Source: CAVSIP01 sp963728075
GTDB taxonomy: Bacteria > Actinomycetota > Actinomycetes > JAFAQI01 > DASSKL01
Length of the DNA stretch: 64,000 nt
Assembly (NCBI GenBank): GCA_963728075.1
Contig: CAVSIP010000005.1
Coordinates: 332,395-396,394, forward strand
Direction: 5' to 3'
The position numbers and the translations under genes were made by a program. Positions 1-8,373 of this stretch are shown one piece after another. The stretch's first letter is position 1. The number at the start of each line of letters is the position of its first letter. The notes under the pieces are model-generated. The model did no database searches and was not told where the DNA came from. It worked only from the letters and a program-made list of their open reading frames with translations.

Positions 1-204
1 CGCGCCGCGTTCGAGCAGCGGCCGCAGCGCGTCGATCTCGGCGACCCGCACGCTCGCCGCACGGTCCGCGTCCACGGCGAGCAGCGCGGCGAGGATGCCG
101 AGCAGGCGCAGCTCGCCGCGCGCGTAGTCGTCGGCGGACTCCTCGGAGAGCTCGGAGAACCGCAGGAACATGCCGAACAGGACCTGCGACGCCGCCGGCC
201 TCAT
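1..204 (-). CDS. DUF6285-like protein, N-terminal part (cut by window edge)
   Basis: The first 68 codons of a minus-strand gene run off the left edge. The start ATG at 204 overlaps the TGA of the phosphotransferase gene (ATGA), so the two are translationally coupled. The visible part is helical and rich in Ala, Arg and Leu (begins MRPAASQVLFGMFLRFSEL). From memory, small proteins of this kind (DUF6285) sit next to aminoglycoside-phosphotransferase-like genes in actinobacterial acyl-CoA catabolic operons; the family name rests on that context and on the length seen, not on a search. The function is unknown. Confidence 0.55.
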   Translation of the reverse strand, partial: MRPAASQVLFGMFLRFSELSEESADDYARGELRLLGILAALLAVDADRAASVRVAEIDALRPLLERGA

Positions 205-1241
205 GCCTGGCCCCCCGGGACGGGCAGGGCCTGCTCCGGTGCGCCGCCCGCGGCGGCGAGCTCGGCGAGCATCCACCCCTCCTGCTGGTTGACCAGGGCC
301 CACGGGATGAGCGGCATCGCCAGCTCCCCCGTCAGGCCGCGGGCGAACTGGCTCCCGCCGGTCACCCAGATCGCGAGCGCCTTGACGTGCGACAGCAGCG
401 TCCACCAGTGCCACGCCTGCGAGTCCACCTCGGTCCCCGACGCCTGCGTCCACCGTTGCCACGTCTCCGCCAGCGGGAAGAAGGCGCCCGCGTCGTCCGG
501 CCGCTCCTTGTCGTAGCGCCAGTTCTGCAGCGCCCACCAGGTCAGGTCCTCCAGCGGGTCGCCCAGGTGGGCCATCTCCCAGTCGAGCACCGCGGTCACG
601 TGGTCCTCGACGAACAGGAAGTTCTCGGTGCGGTAGTCGCCGTGGACCACGGCGACCCGGCCGGGCGGTGGCGGCGGGTTGCGCCGCAGCCAGCGCAGGA
701 CGGCGCGCGGCACCGGCATGCAGCCCAGCTCGTGCTCGTCGAGCACCCCCTGCCAGCGATCGAGCTGCACCCGCCACACGTCCTCCGGCGCGCACTCGTC
801 GAGCAGGTCGCCGAGGCCCAGCGCCCGCCAGTCGCTGGTCGCGATCCGGCCGAGGATCGCCAGCGCGTGCGCACCGACGGCCGGCCGGTGCGGGGAGGCG
901 AGCACCGCCTCCTGGCTGCTCTCGCCGTCGACCCGCTCGGTGACGAAGAAGGGACCGCCGAGCACGTCGGCGTCCGGCTCGTCGAGGACGGCGCGCGGCA
1001 CCGGGACGCCCTCGACGCCGGCCATCGCGCGGTACATCCCGTACTCCACCGTGCGGTTGCTCTCCAGCACGGACGCCGGCGGGTCCATGCGGACGACCAG
1101 CGCGGGGCCGTCGGAGACGTCGACGAGGTAGGTGTGCCGGGAGAACCCCCCGAAGACCCGGCGCAGGTCGGTGACCTGAAGCGCGGGCCGGTCGAGAGCG
1201 GAGCGCAGGTACGCCTGCAGCCGCCCGGCGAGCTCGCTCAC
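201..1241 (-). CDS. Phosphotransferase (APH/ACAD10-like) family protein
   Basis: A 346-residue kinase-fold protein. The Brenner-type catalytic loop VHGDYRTENFLF and the metal-binding VLDWEMAHLGDP segment are both present, as in aminoglycoside phosphotransferases and the kinase domain of human ACAD10. In bacteria such proteins are thought to phosphorylate hydroxylated acids or acyl groups during their breakdown; that role is inferred from family and neighbours. I chose GTG 1241 because it overlaps the upstream stop (GTGA) and precedes MSELAGRLQAYL; the open frame continues upstream only as a shadow of the neighbouring gene. It is fourth in a five-gene operon with a CoA transferase and an enoyl-CoA hydratase. 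Confidence 0.85.
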   Translation of the reverse strand: MSELAGRLQAYLRSALDRPALQVTDLRRVFGGFSRHTYLVDVSDGPALVVRMDPPASVLESNRTVEYGMYRAMAGVEGVPVPRAVLDEPDADVLGGPFFVTERVDGESSQEAVLASPHRPAVGAHALAILGRIATSDWRALGLGDLLDECAPEDVWRVQLDRWQGVLDEHELGCMPVPRAVLRWLRRNPPPPPGRVAVVHGDYRTENFLFVEDHVTAVLDWEMAHLGDPLEDLTWWALQNWRYDKERPDDAGAFFPLAETWQRWTQASGTEVDSQAWHWWTLLSHVKALAIWVTGGSQFARGLTGELAMPLIPWALVNQQEGWMLAELAAAGGAPEQALPVPGGQA

Positions 1242-2329
1242 TCCGGCGCCCCGTCGAACAGCTCGCGGAAGCCCGACGGCCCGTGGGGGCCGATGACGAG
1301 CTGCTCCAGGACCCCGACGCCGGTCTGCCCGCCACAGCGGACCCGGCACAGCTGCTGCACGTGGATGTGGCGCGGGTCGAGCGGGTCGAGGTCCGCGAGC
1401 GTCCACCGCTCCACAGCGGAGGCGCTCTCCCCCTTCCACAGCCCGTGGCCCCACTCGGGGTGCAGGTAGCCGAGCCCGAGCATCTGGAAGGTGAGCAGCG
1501 GCTCGAGCTCGACCTCCTCGGCCGCACCACCCGCTGGGGTGAGCCGCAGCCGCGCCGCCCGGGCCCGCCGGGTGCCGGGCTGCCAGTCGACGTCGTGCTC
1601 GACCGCCTGCATCACCGTCGCCGGCCCGTCGTCCGGCCAGCTGACGCCGAACTCGTGCCAGCGGCGGCCGTCGGCGTACTCGAAGACGTCGAAGTGCAGG
1701 CAGCGGTCCCCGAGCTGCATCGGCGCCCACAGCCAGAACAGCTGTGGCAGGGGGCGCGGCGGGCCGGCCGGTTCCGGCTCGCCCACCGTACGGACGCCCC
1801 ACGACCGGTCCCGGGAGCCGAGCACCCGGTCCGGGGTGACCTCCACCCGGTCGCCGTCCACCTCGACCCAGCCCGACCAGGTGCCGAACTGGGTGAGCCG
1901 GGTGGAGTCCATCGTCACCCGCGTGCCGGCGTACTGCGTCGCCCGCGGCTCCTCGATCGGCGCGCTGCGCGCGGTGAAGGTCAGGTCGGCGCCGACCCCG
2001 CTGCCGTCGTCGTCGACGACCAGCCGCAGCCGGACGAGCGGCTCGACGACCTCGACCCGGACGGCGCCGGCGCGCGTCTCCATCCGCTCCACCGGCGCCA
2101 GCCGCGAGGTGTGCAGCGACGTCTGCACGCCGCCGCGGACGACGCTGAACGACGCGTCCAGGACGCCGCGGTTGGGATAGAGACCCATCGCCGCGGCGAA
2201 GTACAGCTCCGCCTCGGCCGTGTAGCCGTTGAAGAAGTACCGGTCGTAGAAGTTGCGGTCCCCGGTGGCCGGCTGCGCCACGGGCAGCGGGGTCTGGTGG
2301 ACCGGGTAGTCGTCGAACGCGGTCAGCAC
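1238..2329 (-). CDS. AttH/CrtC-like (lipocalin-type beta) protein of unknown function
   Basis: A 363-residue protein with no signal peptide or membrane segment. The sequence is Trp/Tyr-rich with repeated beta-strand patterns (for example FGTWSGWVEVDGDRVEV, FWLWAPMQLGDRCLHFDVFEY). This resembles the two-lobed AttH/hydroxyneurosporene-synthase-like proteins (recent Pfam DUF7064/DUF7065) common beside phosphotransferases in actinobacterial lipid or terpenoid catabolic operons. No catalytic motif is recognisable. It starts with GTG at 2329, 34 bp after the enoyl-CoA hydratase stop, and ends in a GTGA overlap with the phosphotransferase. The family assignment is by pattern only. Confidence 0.6.
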   Translation of the reverse strand: MLTAFDDYPVHQTPLPVAQPATGDRNFYDRYFFNGYTAEAELYFAAAMGLYPNRGVLDASFSVVRGGVQTSLHTSRLAPVERMETRAGAVRVEVVEPLVRLRLVVDDDGSGVGADLTFTARSAPIEEPRATQYAGTRVTMDSTRLTQFGTWSGWVEVDGDRVEVTPDRVLGSRDRSWGVRTVGEPEPAGPPRPLPQLFWLWAPMQLGDRCLHFDVFEYADGRRWHEFGVSWPDDGPATVMQAVEHDVDWQPGTRRARAARLRLTPAGGAAEEVELEPLLTFQMLGLGYLHPEWGHGLWKGESASAVERWTLADLDPLDPRHIHVQQLCRVRCGGQTGVGVLEQLVIGPHGPSGFRELFDGAPE

Positions 2330-2363
2330 CCGCCGGACTATGCCACCCCGCCCGGGAGGTCTC

Positions 2364-3113
2364 CTAGCCGCCTCGGCGGCGCAGGACGCGCTGGACGTGC
2401 GCCTCGACGGCCGCAGCCGTACGCGGGTCGAGGAAGACGTCCGCGAACTCCTCGACGCTGCGCTCGATCGCCTCGGTCAGCGGCGCGTTCTGCCACACCT
2501 CGAACAGCCGCTTCTGCGCGGCCACGGCGACCGGCGAGTGCCGGGCGGCGCGGCGGACGAGCCCCTCCGTCGCGGTGCGCAGCTCGCTCAGCGGCACCAC
2601 TGCGTTGACCAGGCCGGGCACGTCGGCAACCGGTACGGGGTCGCCGACGAGCAGCATCTCCTTGGCCTTGGCCAGCCCGACGTACTGCTGCAGCAGCGCC
2701 GCGTCGATGACGGACGGGATGCCGACGTGGATCTCCGGCATCCCGAACATGGCGTGCTCCGCGGCGACGCGCAGGTCGCAGGCGAGCGCCAGCTCGAGCG
2801 CGGCACCGAGGCAGTAGCCGTTCACCGCCGCGGCGGTCACCAGCGGCGAGCACCGTACGGCTCCGACGAGGTCGCGGACCTCGCCGATGAGGTCGCGCGC
2901 CTGGTCGCGGTCGAGCCCCACGAACGACTCGACGTGCATGCCGGCGCCGAACGCCCGCTCCCCCGCGCCGGTCACGACGATCGCCGAGCCGGGTGCCGTG
3001 TGGACGGCCTCTCGCGCGTCCCGGAGGTCGTCGCGGGTCAGCGCGTTGAGCTTCGCCGGCCGGTCCAGGGTGATCCAGCGGATCCCGTCCCGGTCCGCCA
3101 CGCTCACCGCCAT
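2364..3113 (-). CDS. Enoyl-CoA hydratase/isomerase (crotonase) family
   Basis: A 249-residue crotonase-fold protein of normal length. The oxyanion-hole segment and both acidic positions of true hydratases are present: GYCLGAALELALACDLR carries the first Glu and MFGMPEIHVG the second. The AGMHVESF loop takes the place of the usual AGADIKE. It should hydrate a trans-2-enoyl-CoA in the cytosol; the substrate is not readable from sequence. ATG 3113 shares one base with the stop of the CoA transferase (TGATG), so translation is coupled. Confidence 0.88.
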   Translation of the reverse strand: MAVSVADRDGIRWITLDRPAKLNALTRDDLRDAREAVHTAPGSAIVVTGAGERAFGAGMHVESFVGLDRDQARDLIGEVRDLVGAVRCSPLVTAAAVNGYCLGAALELALACDLRVAAEHAMFGMPEIHVGIPSVIDAALLQQYVGLAKAKEMLLVGDPVPVADVPGLVNAVVPLSELRTATEGLVRRAARHSPVAVAAQKRLFEVWQNAPLTEAIERSVEEFADVFLDPRTAAAVEAHVQRVLRRRGG

Positions 3114-4291
3114 CAGACCGCCCCCGCCTCGTGCAGCGCCGCGATGCCCGCGGCGTCGTACCCGAGCTCGGCGAGCACCGCGTCGGTGTGCTCACCGAGG
3201 GCGGGCACCGGGTCCATCCGCGGCGCGAACCCCGTCATCACCGGTACGGGCAGCAGCGCGTCCACGGCGCCGACCGGCGTGCCGACCGTCGCCCAGCGGT
3301 CGCGGGCGGCGAGCTGCGGGTGAGCGACGAACTCGGCGACCTCGTTGAGCCGCGCGCTCGCGATCTGCGCGCCGTCGAGCCGGCGCACCGCCTCGTCGAC
3401 CGGCAGCCGCGCCATCGCCTCCGCGACCACCCGGTCGACCTCGGCCCGGTTGCGCACGCGCGCCTGGTTCGTCGCGTACGACGGGTCGGTCACCAGGTCC
3501 GGGCGGTCCAGCACCTGCTCGGCGAGACGCACCCACTCGCGGTCGTTCTGGATGCCGATGACGACCTGGTGGCCGTCGGCGGTCGGGTAGGCGTCGTACG
3601 GCGCGATCGTCGGGTGGCTCAGCCCGGAGCGGGGCGGCGCGGTCCCGCCGTACCTCGTCGCGTAGAGCTGGTAGCCCATCCACTCCGCGAGCGCGTCGAA
3701 CATGCTCACCTCGACAGCGGTCCCCTCCCCCGTGCGCTCGCGGGCGAGCAGGGCGGCGAGCACCGAGGAGTACGCGTACATCCCGGCGGCGATGTCGGCG
3801 GTCGGGATGCCGGTCTTCGCCGGGTGCTCGGGCGTACCGGTGACGGACACCAAGGCCGTCTCGCACTGCACGAGCAGGTCGTACGCGCGCTTGTCGCGGT
3901 ACGGGCCGGAGGACCCGTAGCCGCTCATGTCGCAGGTCACCAGCCGCGGGTGCGCGGCACGCAGGCTCGCGCTGTCCAGCCCCAGCCGGCCCAGCGCGCC
4001 CGGTGCGAGGTTCTGCAGGAAGACGTCCGCGCGGCCCACCAGCCGCCGCAGCACCTCCTGACCCCGCACCGACTTGATGTCCAGCGTCACCGACTCCTTG
4101 GAGCGGTTGAGCCAGACGAAGTGGCTGCCCATGCCGCGCACCTTGTCGTCGTACGCCCGCGCGAAGTCCCCGCCGTCCGGCCGCTCGACCTTGACCACCC
4201 GCGCGCCGAGGTCGGCGAGATGGCGGGTGGCGAGCGGCGCGGCGACCGCCTGCTCGAGCGCGACGACGGTGAACCCCTGCAGCGGCAGCAC
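3113..4291 (-). CDS. CaiB/BaiF-family (type III) CoA transferase
   Basis: A 392-residue protein of typical family length. N-terminal VVALEQAVAAPLATRHLADLGARVVKVERP, broken by position, is the classic CaiB/BaiF opening with the KVE-x-P nucleotide contact. The conserved catalytic Asp is in IPTADIAAG near residue 166. The family moves CoA between carboxylic acids through an aspartyl-CoA thioester. First gene of the minus operon. The GTG start at 4291 lies exactly 8 nt after a TACTGT hexamer that belongs to a perfect palindrome shared with the divergent gene, so its mRNA is probably leaderless. Confidence 0.88.
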   Translation of the reverse strand: MLPLQGFTVVALEQAVAAPLATRHLADLGARVVKVERPDGGDFARAYDDKVRGMGSHFVWLNRSKESVTLDIKSVRGQEVLRRLVGRADVFLQNLAPGALGRLGLDSASLRAAHPRLVTCDMSGYGSSGPYRDKRAYDLLVQCETALVSVTGTPEHPAKTGIPTADIAAGMYAYSSVLAALLARERTGEGTAVEVSMFDALAEWMGYQLYATRYGGTAPPRSGLSHPTIAPYDAYPTADGHQVVIGIQNDREWVRLAEQVLDRPDLVTDPSYATNQARVRNRAEVDRVVAEAMARLPVDEAVRRLDGAQIASARLNEVAEFVAHPQLAARDRWATVGTPVGAVDALLPVPVMTGFAPRMDPVPALGEHTDAVLAELGYDAAGIAALHEAGAV

Positions 4292-4298
4292 GAGACCC

Positions 4299-4310
4299 GA
4301 CAGTACTGTC
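4299..4310. promoter_or_regulatory. Palindromic bidirectional leaderless promoter
   Basis: GACAGTACTGTC is a perfect 12-bp palindrome in the 26-bp gap between two divergent start codons (GTG 4291 minus, ATG 4318 plus). Each strand reads TACTGT, a TANNNT -10 hexamer, and each hexamer ends exactly 8 nt before its start codon. That is a normal discriminator length for a leaderless transcript, so one symmetric element could serve both operons. No clear -35 is visible. Confidence 0.55.
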
Positions 4311-4317
4311 CTCGGCT

Positions 4318-5286
4318 ATGCAGACCCGACTGACGGAGATGCTCGGCGTCGAGCACCCGGTGATGCTCGCCGGCATGGGCGGCGTGTCGTACTCGAAGCT
4401 CGTCGCGGCGGTGTCGGAGGCGGGCGGCTTCGGCTGCCTCGGCGCCTCCACGATGCGCCCGGACGAGATGGTCGAGGAGATGTCCGCCGTGCGGTCGATG
4501 ACCGACAAGCCGTACGGCGTCGACCTGCTCACCGCGATGCCCCAGGACATGCTCGCCAACGTGCAGAAGATCATCGACGGTGGCGCCTCGGTGTTCGTCG
4601 CCGGGCTGGGCGTGCCGCTCGACGTCATCGAGCTCTGCCACAAGAACGGGCTGCTCGTCATCAACATGTGCGGCAAGGTCATCCACGCCATCCGCGCCGT
4701 GGAGGCCGGTTGCGACATCGTGGTCGCGCAGGGCACGGAGGCCGGCGGGCACACCGGCCAGGTGGCGACGATGCCGCTGGTCCCGCAGATCGTCGACGCG
4801 GTCGGCGACAAGGTGCCGGTGGTCGCCGCCGGCGGCATCTTCGACGGCCGCGGGCTGGCTGCCGCGCTCGCGCTCGGAGCCGACGGCGTCTGGGTCGGCA
4901 CCCGGTTCATCGCGACCCCCGAGGCGCGCGGCGTGCGCGGCTACAAGGACAAGCTGGTCGCCACCGCCGAGGACGGCACGGTCATCACCCGCGGCTACAC
5001 CGGCAAGACGCTGCGGGCGATCCGCAACGACTACACCAACTGGTTCGAGCAGCACCCCGAGGCCACCAAGCCCTTCCCGCAGATGGCGATCGACTCCATC
5101 CAGGACAAGCGCTGGCACCTCGGCGGCGACGAGGACACCCCGGACGTCGACCCGGACCGCGAGGGCTACCCGGCGGGGCAGGGTGTCGGGGCGATCGCCG
5201 GGCTGAAGCCGGCCGCGGAGATCGTCACCGAGATGGTCCAGCAGGCCGAGCAGGTGCTCGGCCGGCTGGCGCCGGCGAGGGCGTGA
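4318..5286 (+). CDS. NAD(P)H-dependent flavin oxidoreductase / nitronate monooxygenase family
   Basis: A 322-residue TIM-barrel flavoprotein. FMN-binding signatures are clear: VMLAGMGGVSYSKLVAAVSEAGGFGCLGAS at the N terminus, the GTEAGGHTG loop with its His, and VVAAGGIFDGRGLAAALALGADGVWVGTRF for the phosphate end. Family members oxidise nitronates or act as FMN-dependent oxidoreductases; the conserved His in GGHTG is the catalytic base of class I enzymes. Leads the plus-strand operon. It ends in a GTGA overlap with the thiolase-like gene. Confidence 0.85.
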   Translation: MQTRLTEMLGVEHPVMLAGMGGVSYSKLVAAVSEAGGFGCLGASTMRPDEMVEEMSAVRSMTDKPYGVDLLTAMPQDMLANVQKIIDGGASVFVAGLGVPLDVIELCHKNGLLVINMCGKVIHAIRAVEAGCDIVVAQGTEAGGHTGQVATMPLVPQIVDAVGDKVPVVAAGGIFDGRGLAAALALGADGVWVGTRFIATPEARGVRGYKDKLVATAEDGTVITRGYTGKTLRAIRNDYTNWFEQHPEATKPFPQMAIDSIQDKRWHLGGDEDTPDVDPDREGYPAGQGVGAIAGLKPAAEIVTEMVQQAEQVLGRLAPARA

Positions 5287-6746
5287 CCGTGGTCGACGCC
5301 GAACGCGTACCGGTCGTCGTCGCCGCCGGCCAGGTCACCGAGCGCGACGCCGAGCCGCCGGCGGTCGACATCGCCGAGCAGGCCGCCCGTACGGCGCTCG
5401 AGCAGTGCCCCGGCCTGCGGGAGCGGATCGACCGGGTGACGGTCGTCGACATCCTCTCCGGCGCGCCGCAGGGCGTCGCCGGCCTGCTCGCCCGGCGGCT
5501 GGGCCTCGAACCCGGCGTGCACGAGTACACGGCCGCCGGCGGCAACACGCCCCAGTGGCTGGTGAACCGCGCCGCCGACGACATCCGCGCCGGCCGGCTG
5601 CGCGCCGCGCTGATCACCGGTGGCGAGTCGTCCTGGGACGTCCGGCGCCGCCCGCAGCAGGGCGGGGACGAGGGCCTCGAGCCCGACACGCTCGTCGGCG
5701 ACAGCCGCCGCGGCATCAGCGACGAGGACCTCGCGGTCAAGCTCGCGATGCCGGCCCACATCTACCCGATGCTCGAGTCGGTGCGGGCGGCCGCCGCGGG
5801 GCACGACCCGCAGCAGCACCGCGACCACATCGGCCGGCTGCTCGCGCCGTTCACCGAGGTCGCCGCCAAGCACCCGTACGCGTGGTTCGCGCAGGCGCGC
5901 AGCGCGGAGGAGATCGCGCAGCCGTCGCCGCAGAACCGGGTGACCGCCGAGCCGTACACGAAGCTCATGAACGCGTTCCCGTCCGTCGTCCAGGGGGCCG
6001 CGCTGGTCGTGACCTCGCTCGCCGAGGCACAGCGCGCCGGGGTGGCCGACCAGGCGGTCTACGTCTGGGGCGGGGCCGACGCCACGGACGTGTGGTTCCC
6101 GGTGCAGCGGCCCGACCTGGGCGCCTCGCCCGGCATCGCCACGGCCACCGGTATCGCGCTGTCCGCAGCGGGGGTGTCCGTCGACGACCTACGGATGCTG
6201 GACCTGTACTCGTGCTTCCCGGTGGCCGTGCAGATGGCCGCCGACGCGCTCGGGCTCGCCCACGACGACCCGCGGCGGCTCACGGTGACCGGCGGGCTGC
6301 CGTACTTCGGCGGCCCGGGCAACAACTACGTCTCCCACTCGATCGCGACGGTCGTCGATCGGCTCCGCGACGAGGGCGGCCTCGCCCTGGTCACCGGCCT
6401 CGGCTGGTACGCGACGAAGCACTCCGCCGGGGTGTACGGCGCCGAGCCGCCGCCGCAGGGCTACCGGTACGGCGACACCACCGAGCAGCAGCAGCGCATC
6501 GACGCGACGGCGCTGCCGGTGGAGGCGCAGCCCGAGGGCGAGGCAACGGTCGCCGCGTCCACGGTCGTGTACGACAAGGGCGACGGGTCCGTACGGACGG
6601 TGTTCGCCTACCTCGACCTGCCCGGGGGCCGGCGTGCCGTGGCGACCGCGGCCGACGACGGCCTGCAGGCCCTTGCCGGGCGCAACCTGGTCGGGGCGCG
6701 CGTCCGGGTCGTCGGGTCGCCGCCGCAGTTCACCCTGGAGGGCTGA
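5283..6746 (+). CDS. Thiolase-like protein (TLP1-type) with C-terminal extra domain
   Basis: A 487-residue thiolase-fold protein. GTG 5283 is chosen because it overlaps the preceding TGA; the open frame extends far upstream but only as a shadow of the neighbour. The fold is recognised from EYTAAGGNTPQWLVNRA (nucleophile-loop region), MLDLYSCFPVAVQ and GGLPYFGGPGNNYVSHS. In active thiolases the first loop holds the nucleophilic Cys; here no Cys is present, and the GHP-type His motif of the last loop is GGPGNN. About 100 C-terminal residues (after residue 380) resemble the additional domain of mycobacterial TLP1. It may bind acyl-CoA without Claisen chemistry. Confidence 0.78.
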   Translation: MTVVDAERVPVVVAAGQVTERDAEPPAVDIAEQAARTALEQCPGLRERIDRVTVVDILSGAPQGVAGLLARRLGLEPGVHEYTAAGGNTPQWLVNRAADDIRAGRLRAALITGGESSWDVRRRPQQGGDEGLEPDTLVGDSRRGISDEDLAVKLAMPAHIYPMLESVRAAAAGHDPQQHRDHIGRLLAPFTEVAAKHPYAWFAQARSAEEIAQPSPQNRVTAEPYTKLMNAFPSVVQGAALVVTSLAEAQRAGVADQAVYVWGGADATDVWFPVQRPDLGASPGIATATGIALSAAGVSVDDLRMLDLYSCFPVAVQMAADALGLAHDDPRRLTVTGGLPYFGGPGNNYVSHSIATVVDRLRDEGGLALVTGLGWYATKHSAGVYGAEPPPQGYRYGDTTEQQQRIDATALPVEAQPEGEATVAASTVVYDKGDGSVRTVFAYLDLPGGRRAVATAADDGLQALAGRNLVGARVRVVGSPPQFTLEG

Positions 6747-6747
6747 G

Positions 6748-7590
6748 ATGGCCGCGCTGCGCGAGGGCACGGTCGAGGCGAACGGCGTCGAGTTCACCTA
6801 CCTGGAGGCGGGCGAGGGGCCGCTGGCGCTGTGCCTGCACGGCTTCCCGGACACCGCGCACGGGTACCGCCACCTGCTGCCCGCGCTCGCGGACGCCGGC
6901 TTCCGCGCCGTCGCCCCGTTCATGCGCGGCTACGCGCCGACGTCCGTGCCCGCCGACGGCCGGTACGACGTCCCGACCCTGGCGGCGGACGCGAACGCGC
7001 TGCACGCCGCGCTCGGCGGCGGCTCCGACGCGGTGCTGGTCGGGCACGACTGGGGTGCGGCCGCCACGTACGCCGCGACGCGCACGCCCGGTCTGTGGCG
7101 GCGGGCGGTGACGATGGCCGTCCCGCCGACCGAGGCGTTCGGTGCCGCGCTGTTCACCTACGACCAGCTGAAGCGGTCGTTCTACATGTTCTTCTTCCAG
7201 ACCCCGTTCGCCGACGGGGTCGTGCCGGCAGCGGACTTCGCGTTCATCGCCCGGCTGTGGGCGGACTGGTCCCCCGGGTACGACGCGAGCGACGACGTGG
7301 CGCGCGTCCGGGCGGCGCTGGCCGACCCGGCCAACCTGGCGGCGGCACTCGGCTACTACCGGGCGATGTTCGCCGGCAGCGACACCCCGGTCGGCGACGG
7401 GCCCGGCGTACCGACGCTCTACCTGCACGGGCGCGACGACGGCTGCATCGGTGTCGAGGTCGCCGACGGTGCGGAGCAGTTCCTGCCCGAGGGCTCACAG
7501 GTGCGGGTGGTCGACGCCGCCGGGCACTTCCTGCAGCTGGAGCGCCCGGACGAGGTGAGCCAGCTGGCCGCCGACTGGCTGCGGGCATGA
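6748..7590 (+). CDS. Alpha/beta hydrolase (epoxide hydrolase/haloalkane dehalogenase-like)
   Basis: A 280-residue protein. CLHGFPDTAHGY gives the HGFP oxyanion signature, LVGHDWGAAATY the nucleophile elbow with Asp rather than Ser, and VVDAAGHFLQLE the catalytic His. An Asp nucleophile is typical of epoxide hydrolases and dehalogenases. ATG 6748 follows the previous stop by one base, and the gene ends in an ATGA overlap with the hot-dog gene. Cytosolic; the substrate is unknown but presumably belongs to the pathway of this operon. Confidence 0.85.
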   Translation: MAALREGTVEANGVEFTYLEAGEGPLALCLHGFPDTAHGYRHLLPALADAGFRAVAPFMRGYAPTSVPADGRYDVPTLAADANALHAALGGGSDAVLVGHDWGAAATYAATRTPGLWRRAVTMAVPPTEAFGAALFTYDQLKRSFYMFFFQTPFADGVVPAADFAFIARLWADWSPGYDASDDVARVRAALADPANLAAALGYYRAMFAGSDTPVGDGPGVPTLYLHGRDDGCIGVEVADGAEQFLPEGSQVRVVDAAGHFLQLERPDEVSQLAADWLRA

Positions 7591-8369
7591 CGGCGCCGCG
7601 CGAGGTCACGGCGGTCAACTGGGCGCACGCGTCCGATAACAAGATCCACGACGACACGGTCGCGCGGCGGTTCGGCTTCACCGGCGGACTCGTCCCGGGC
7701 GTGGCGGTCTTCGCGTACATGACCAACCCGGTGGTGGCGGCGTACGGCCGGGGCTGGCTCGCGGACGGGCGCCTGCGTGCACGGTTCGCCTCACCGGTGT
7801 ACGACGGCGAGCGCGTGGCGGTGGCGATGGACGGCGCGGGGGCGGTGACGGTCACGAACCCGGCCGGCGTCGTGTGCGCGACCGGCACCGCGGACCGCGG
7901 TGCGTGCCCGACCGCGGACCTGGACGTGCCGGTCGGCGAGGTGCCGGCCGAGCGGCCGGACGCCGCACCGGAGAACCTGCAGCCGGGCACCGTCCTCGGC
8001 ACCCTGCGGCACGGCTTCCACGCGGAGACGGCCGGTGCGTACCTCGACAGCATCGGCGAGGACCTCGCGCTGTACCGCGACGAGGCCGTCGCGCACCCCG
8101 GCTGGCTCGTCCTCGACGCGAACAACGTGCTCGTCAGCAGCCGGCGGCTCGGCCCGTGGATCCACGTCGGCAGCGACGCGCACTACCTGCGGGCGGTCAC
8201 CGACGGGCAGGACCTCGAGGTGCGCGCACGGGTGGCCGACCACTACGAGCGCAAGGGGCACCGGTTCGTCGACCTCGACGTCGTCACGTACGCCGACGGC
8301 GCCCCGGCGATGTACGTACGCCACACCGCCATCTACCGGCCCCGCCAGGTCGCCGAAGCGGAGCGCTGA
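7587..8369 (+). CDS. MaoC-like hot-dog domain protein
   Basis: A 260-residue protein with no membrane segment. The N-terminal stretch NWAHASDNKIHDDTVARRFG followed by FTGGLVPG has the hydratase-2/MaoC layout (Asp/His-containing loop, then a G-x-V-P/H-G turn), and the second half (HVGSDAHYLRAV, YERKGHRFVDLDV) looks like a second hot-dog unit. It may be an R-specific enoyl-CoA hydratase or a thioesterase. Fourth gene of the plus operon, coupled by ATGA. It converges on the amidohydrolase gene with only 4 bp between stops, so a shared terminator must lie inside coding sequence or be absent. Confidence 0.65.
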   Translation: MTAPREVTAVNWAHASDNKIHDDTVARRFGFTGGLVPGVAVFAYMTNPVVAAYGRGWLADGRLRARFASPVYDGERVAVAMDGAGAVTVTNPAGVVCATGTADRGACPTADLDVPVGEVPAERPDAAPENLQPGTVLGTLRHGFHAETAGAYLDSIGEDLALYRDEAVAHPGWLVLDANNVLVSSRRLGPWIHVGSDAHYLRAVTDGQDLEVRARVADHYERKGHRFVDLDVVTYADGAPAMYVRHTAIYRPRQVAEAER

Positions 8370-8373
8370 CGGG

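Noticed and set aside
201..1802. A 533-codon reading for the phosphotransferase region
   Set aside because: The first 187 codons are a shadow of the neighbouring gene in another frame; homology and the GTGA overlap place the start at 1241.
4074..5282. Long upstream extension of the thiolase-like frame
   Set aside because: It runs antiparallel to the CoA transferase and in parallel to the flavin oxidoreductase in another frame, with Arg/Gly-rich shadow composition.
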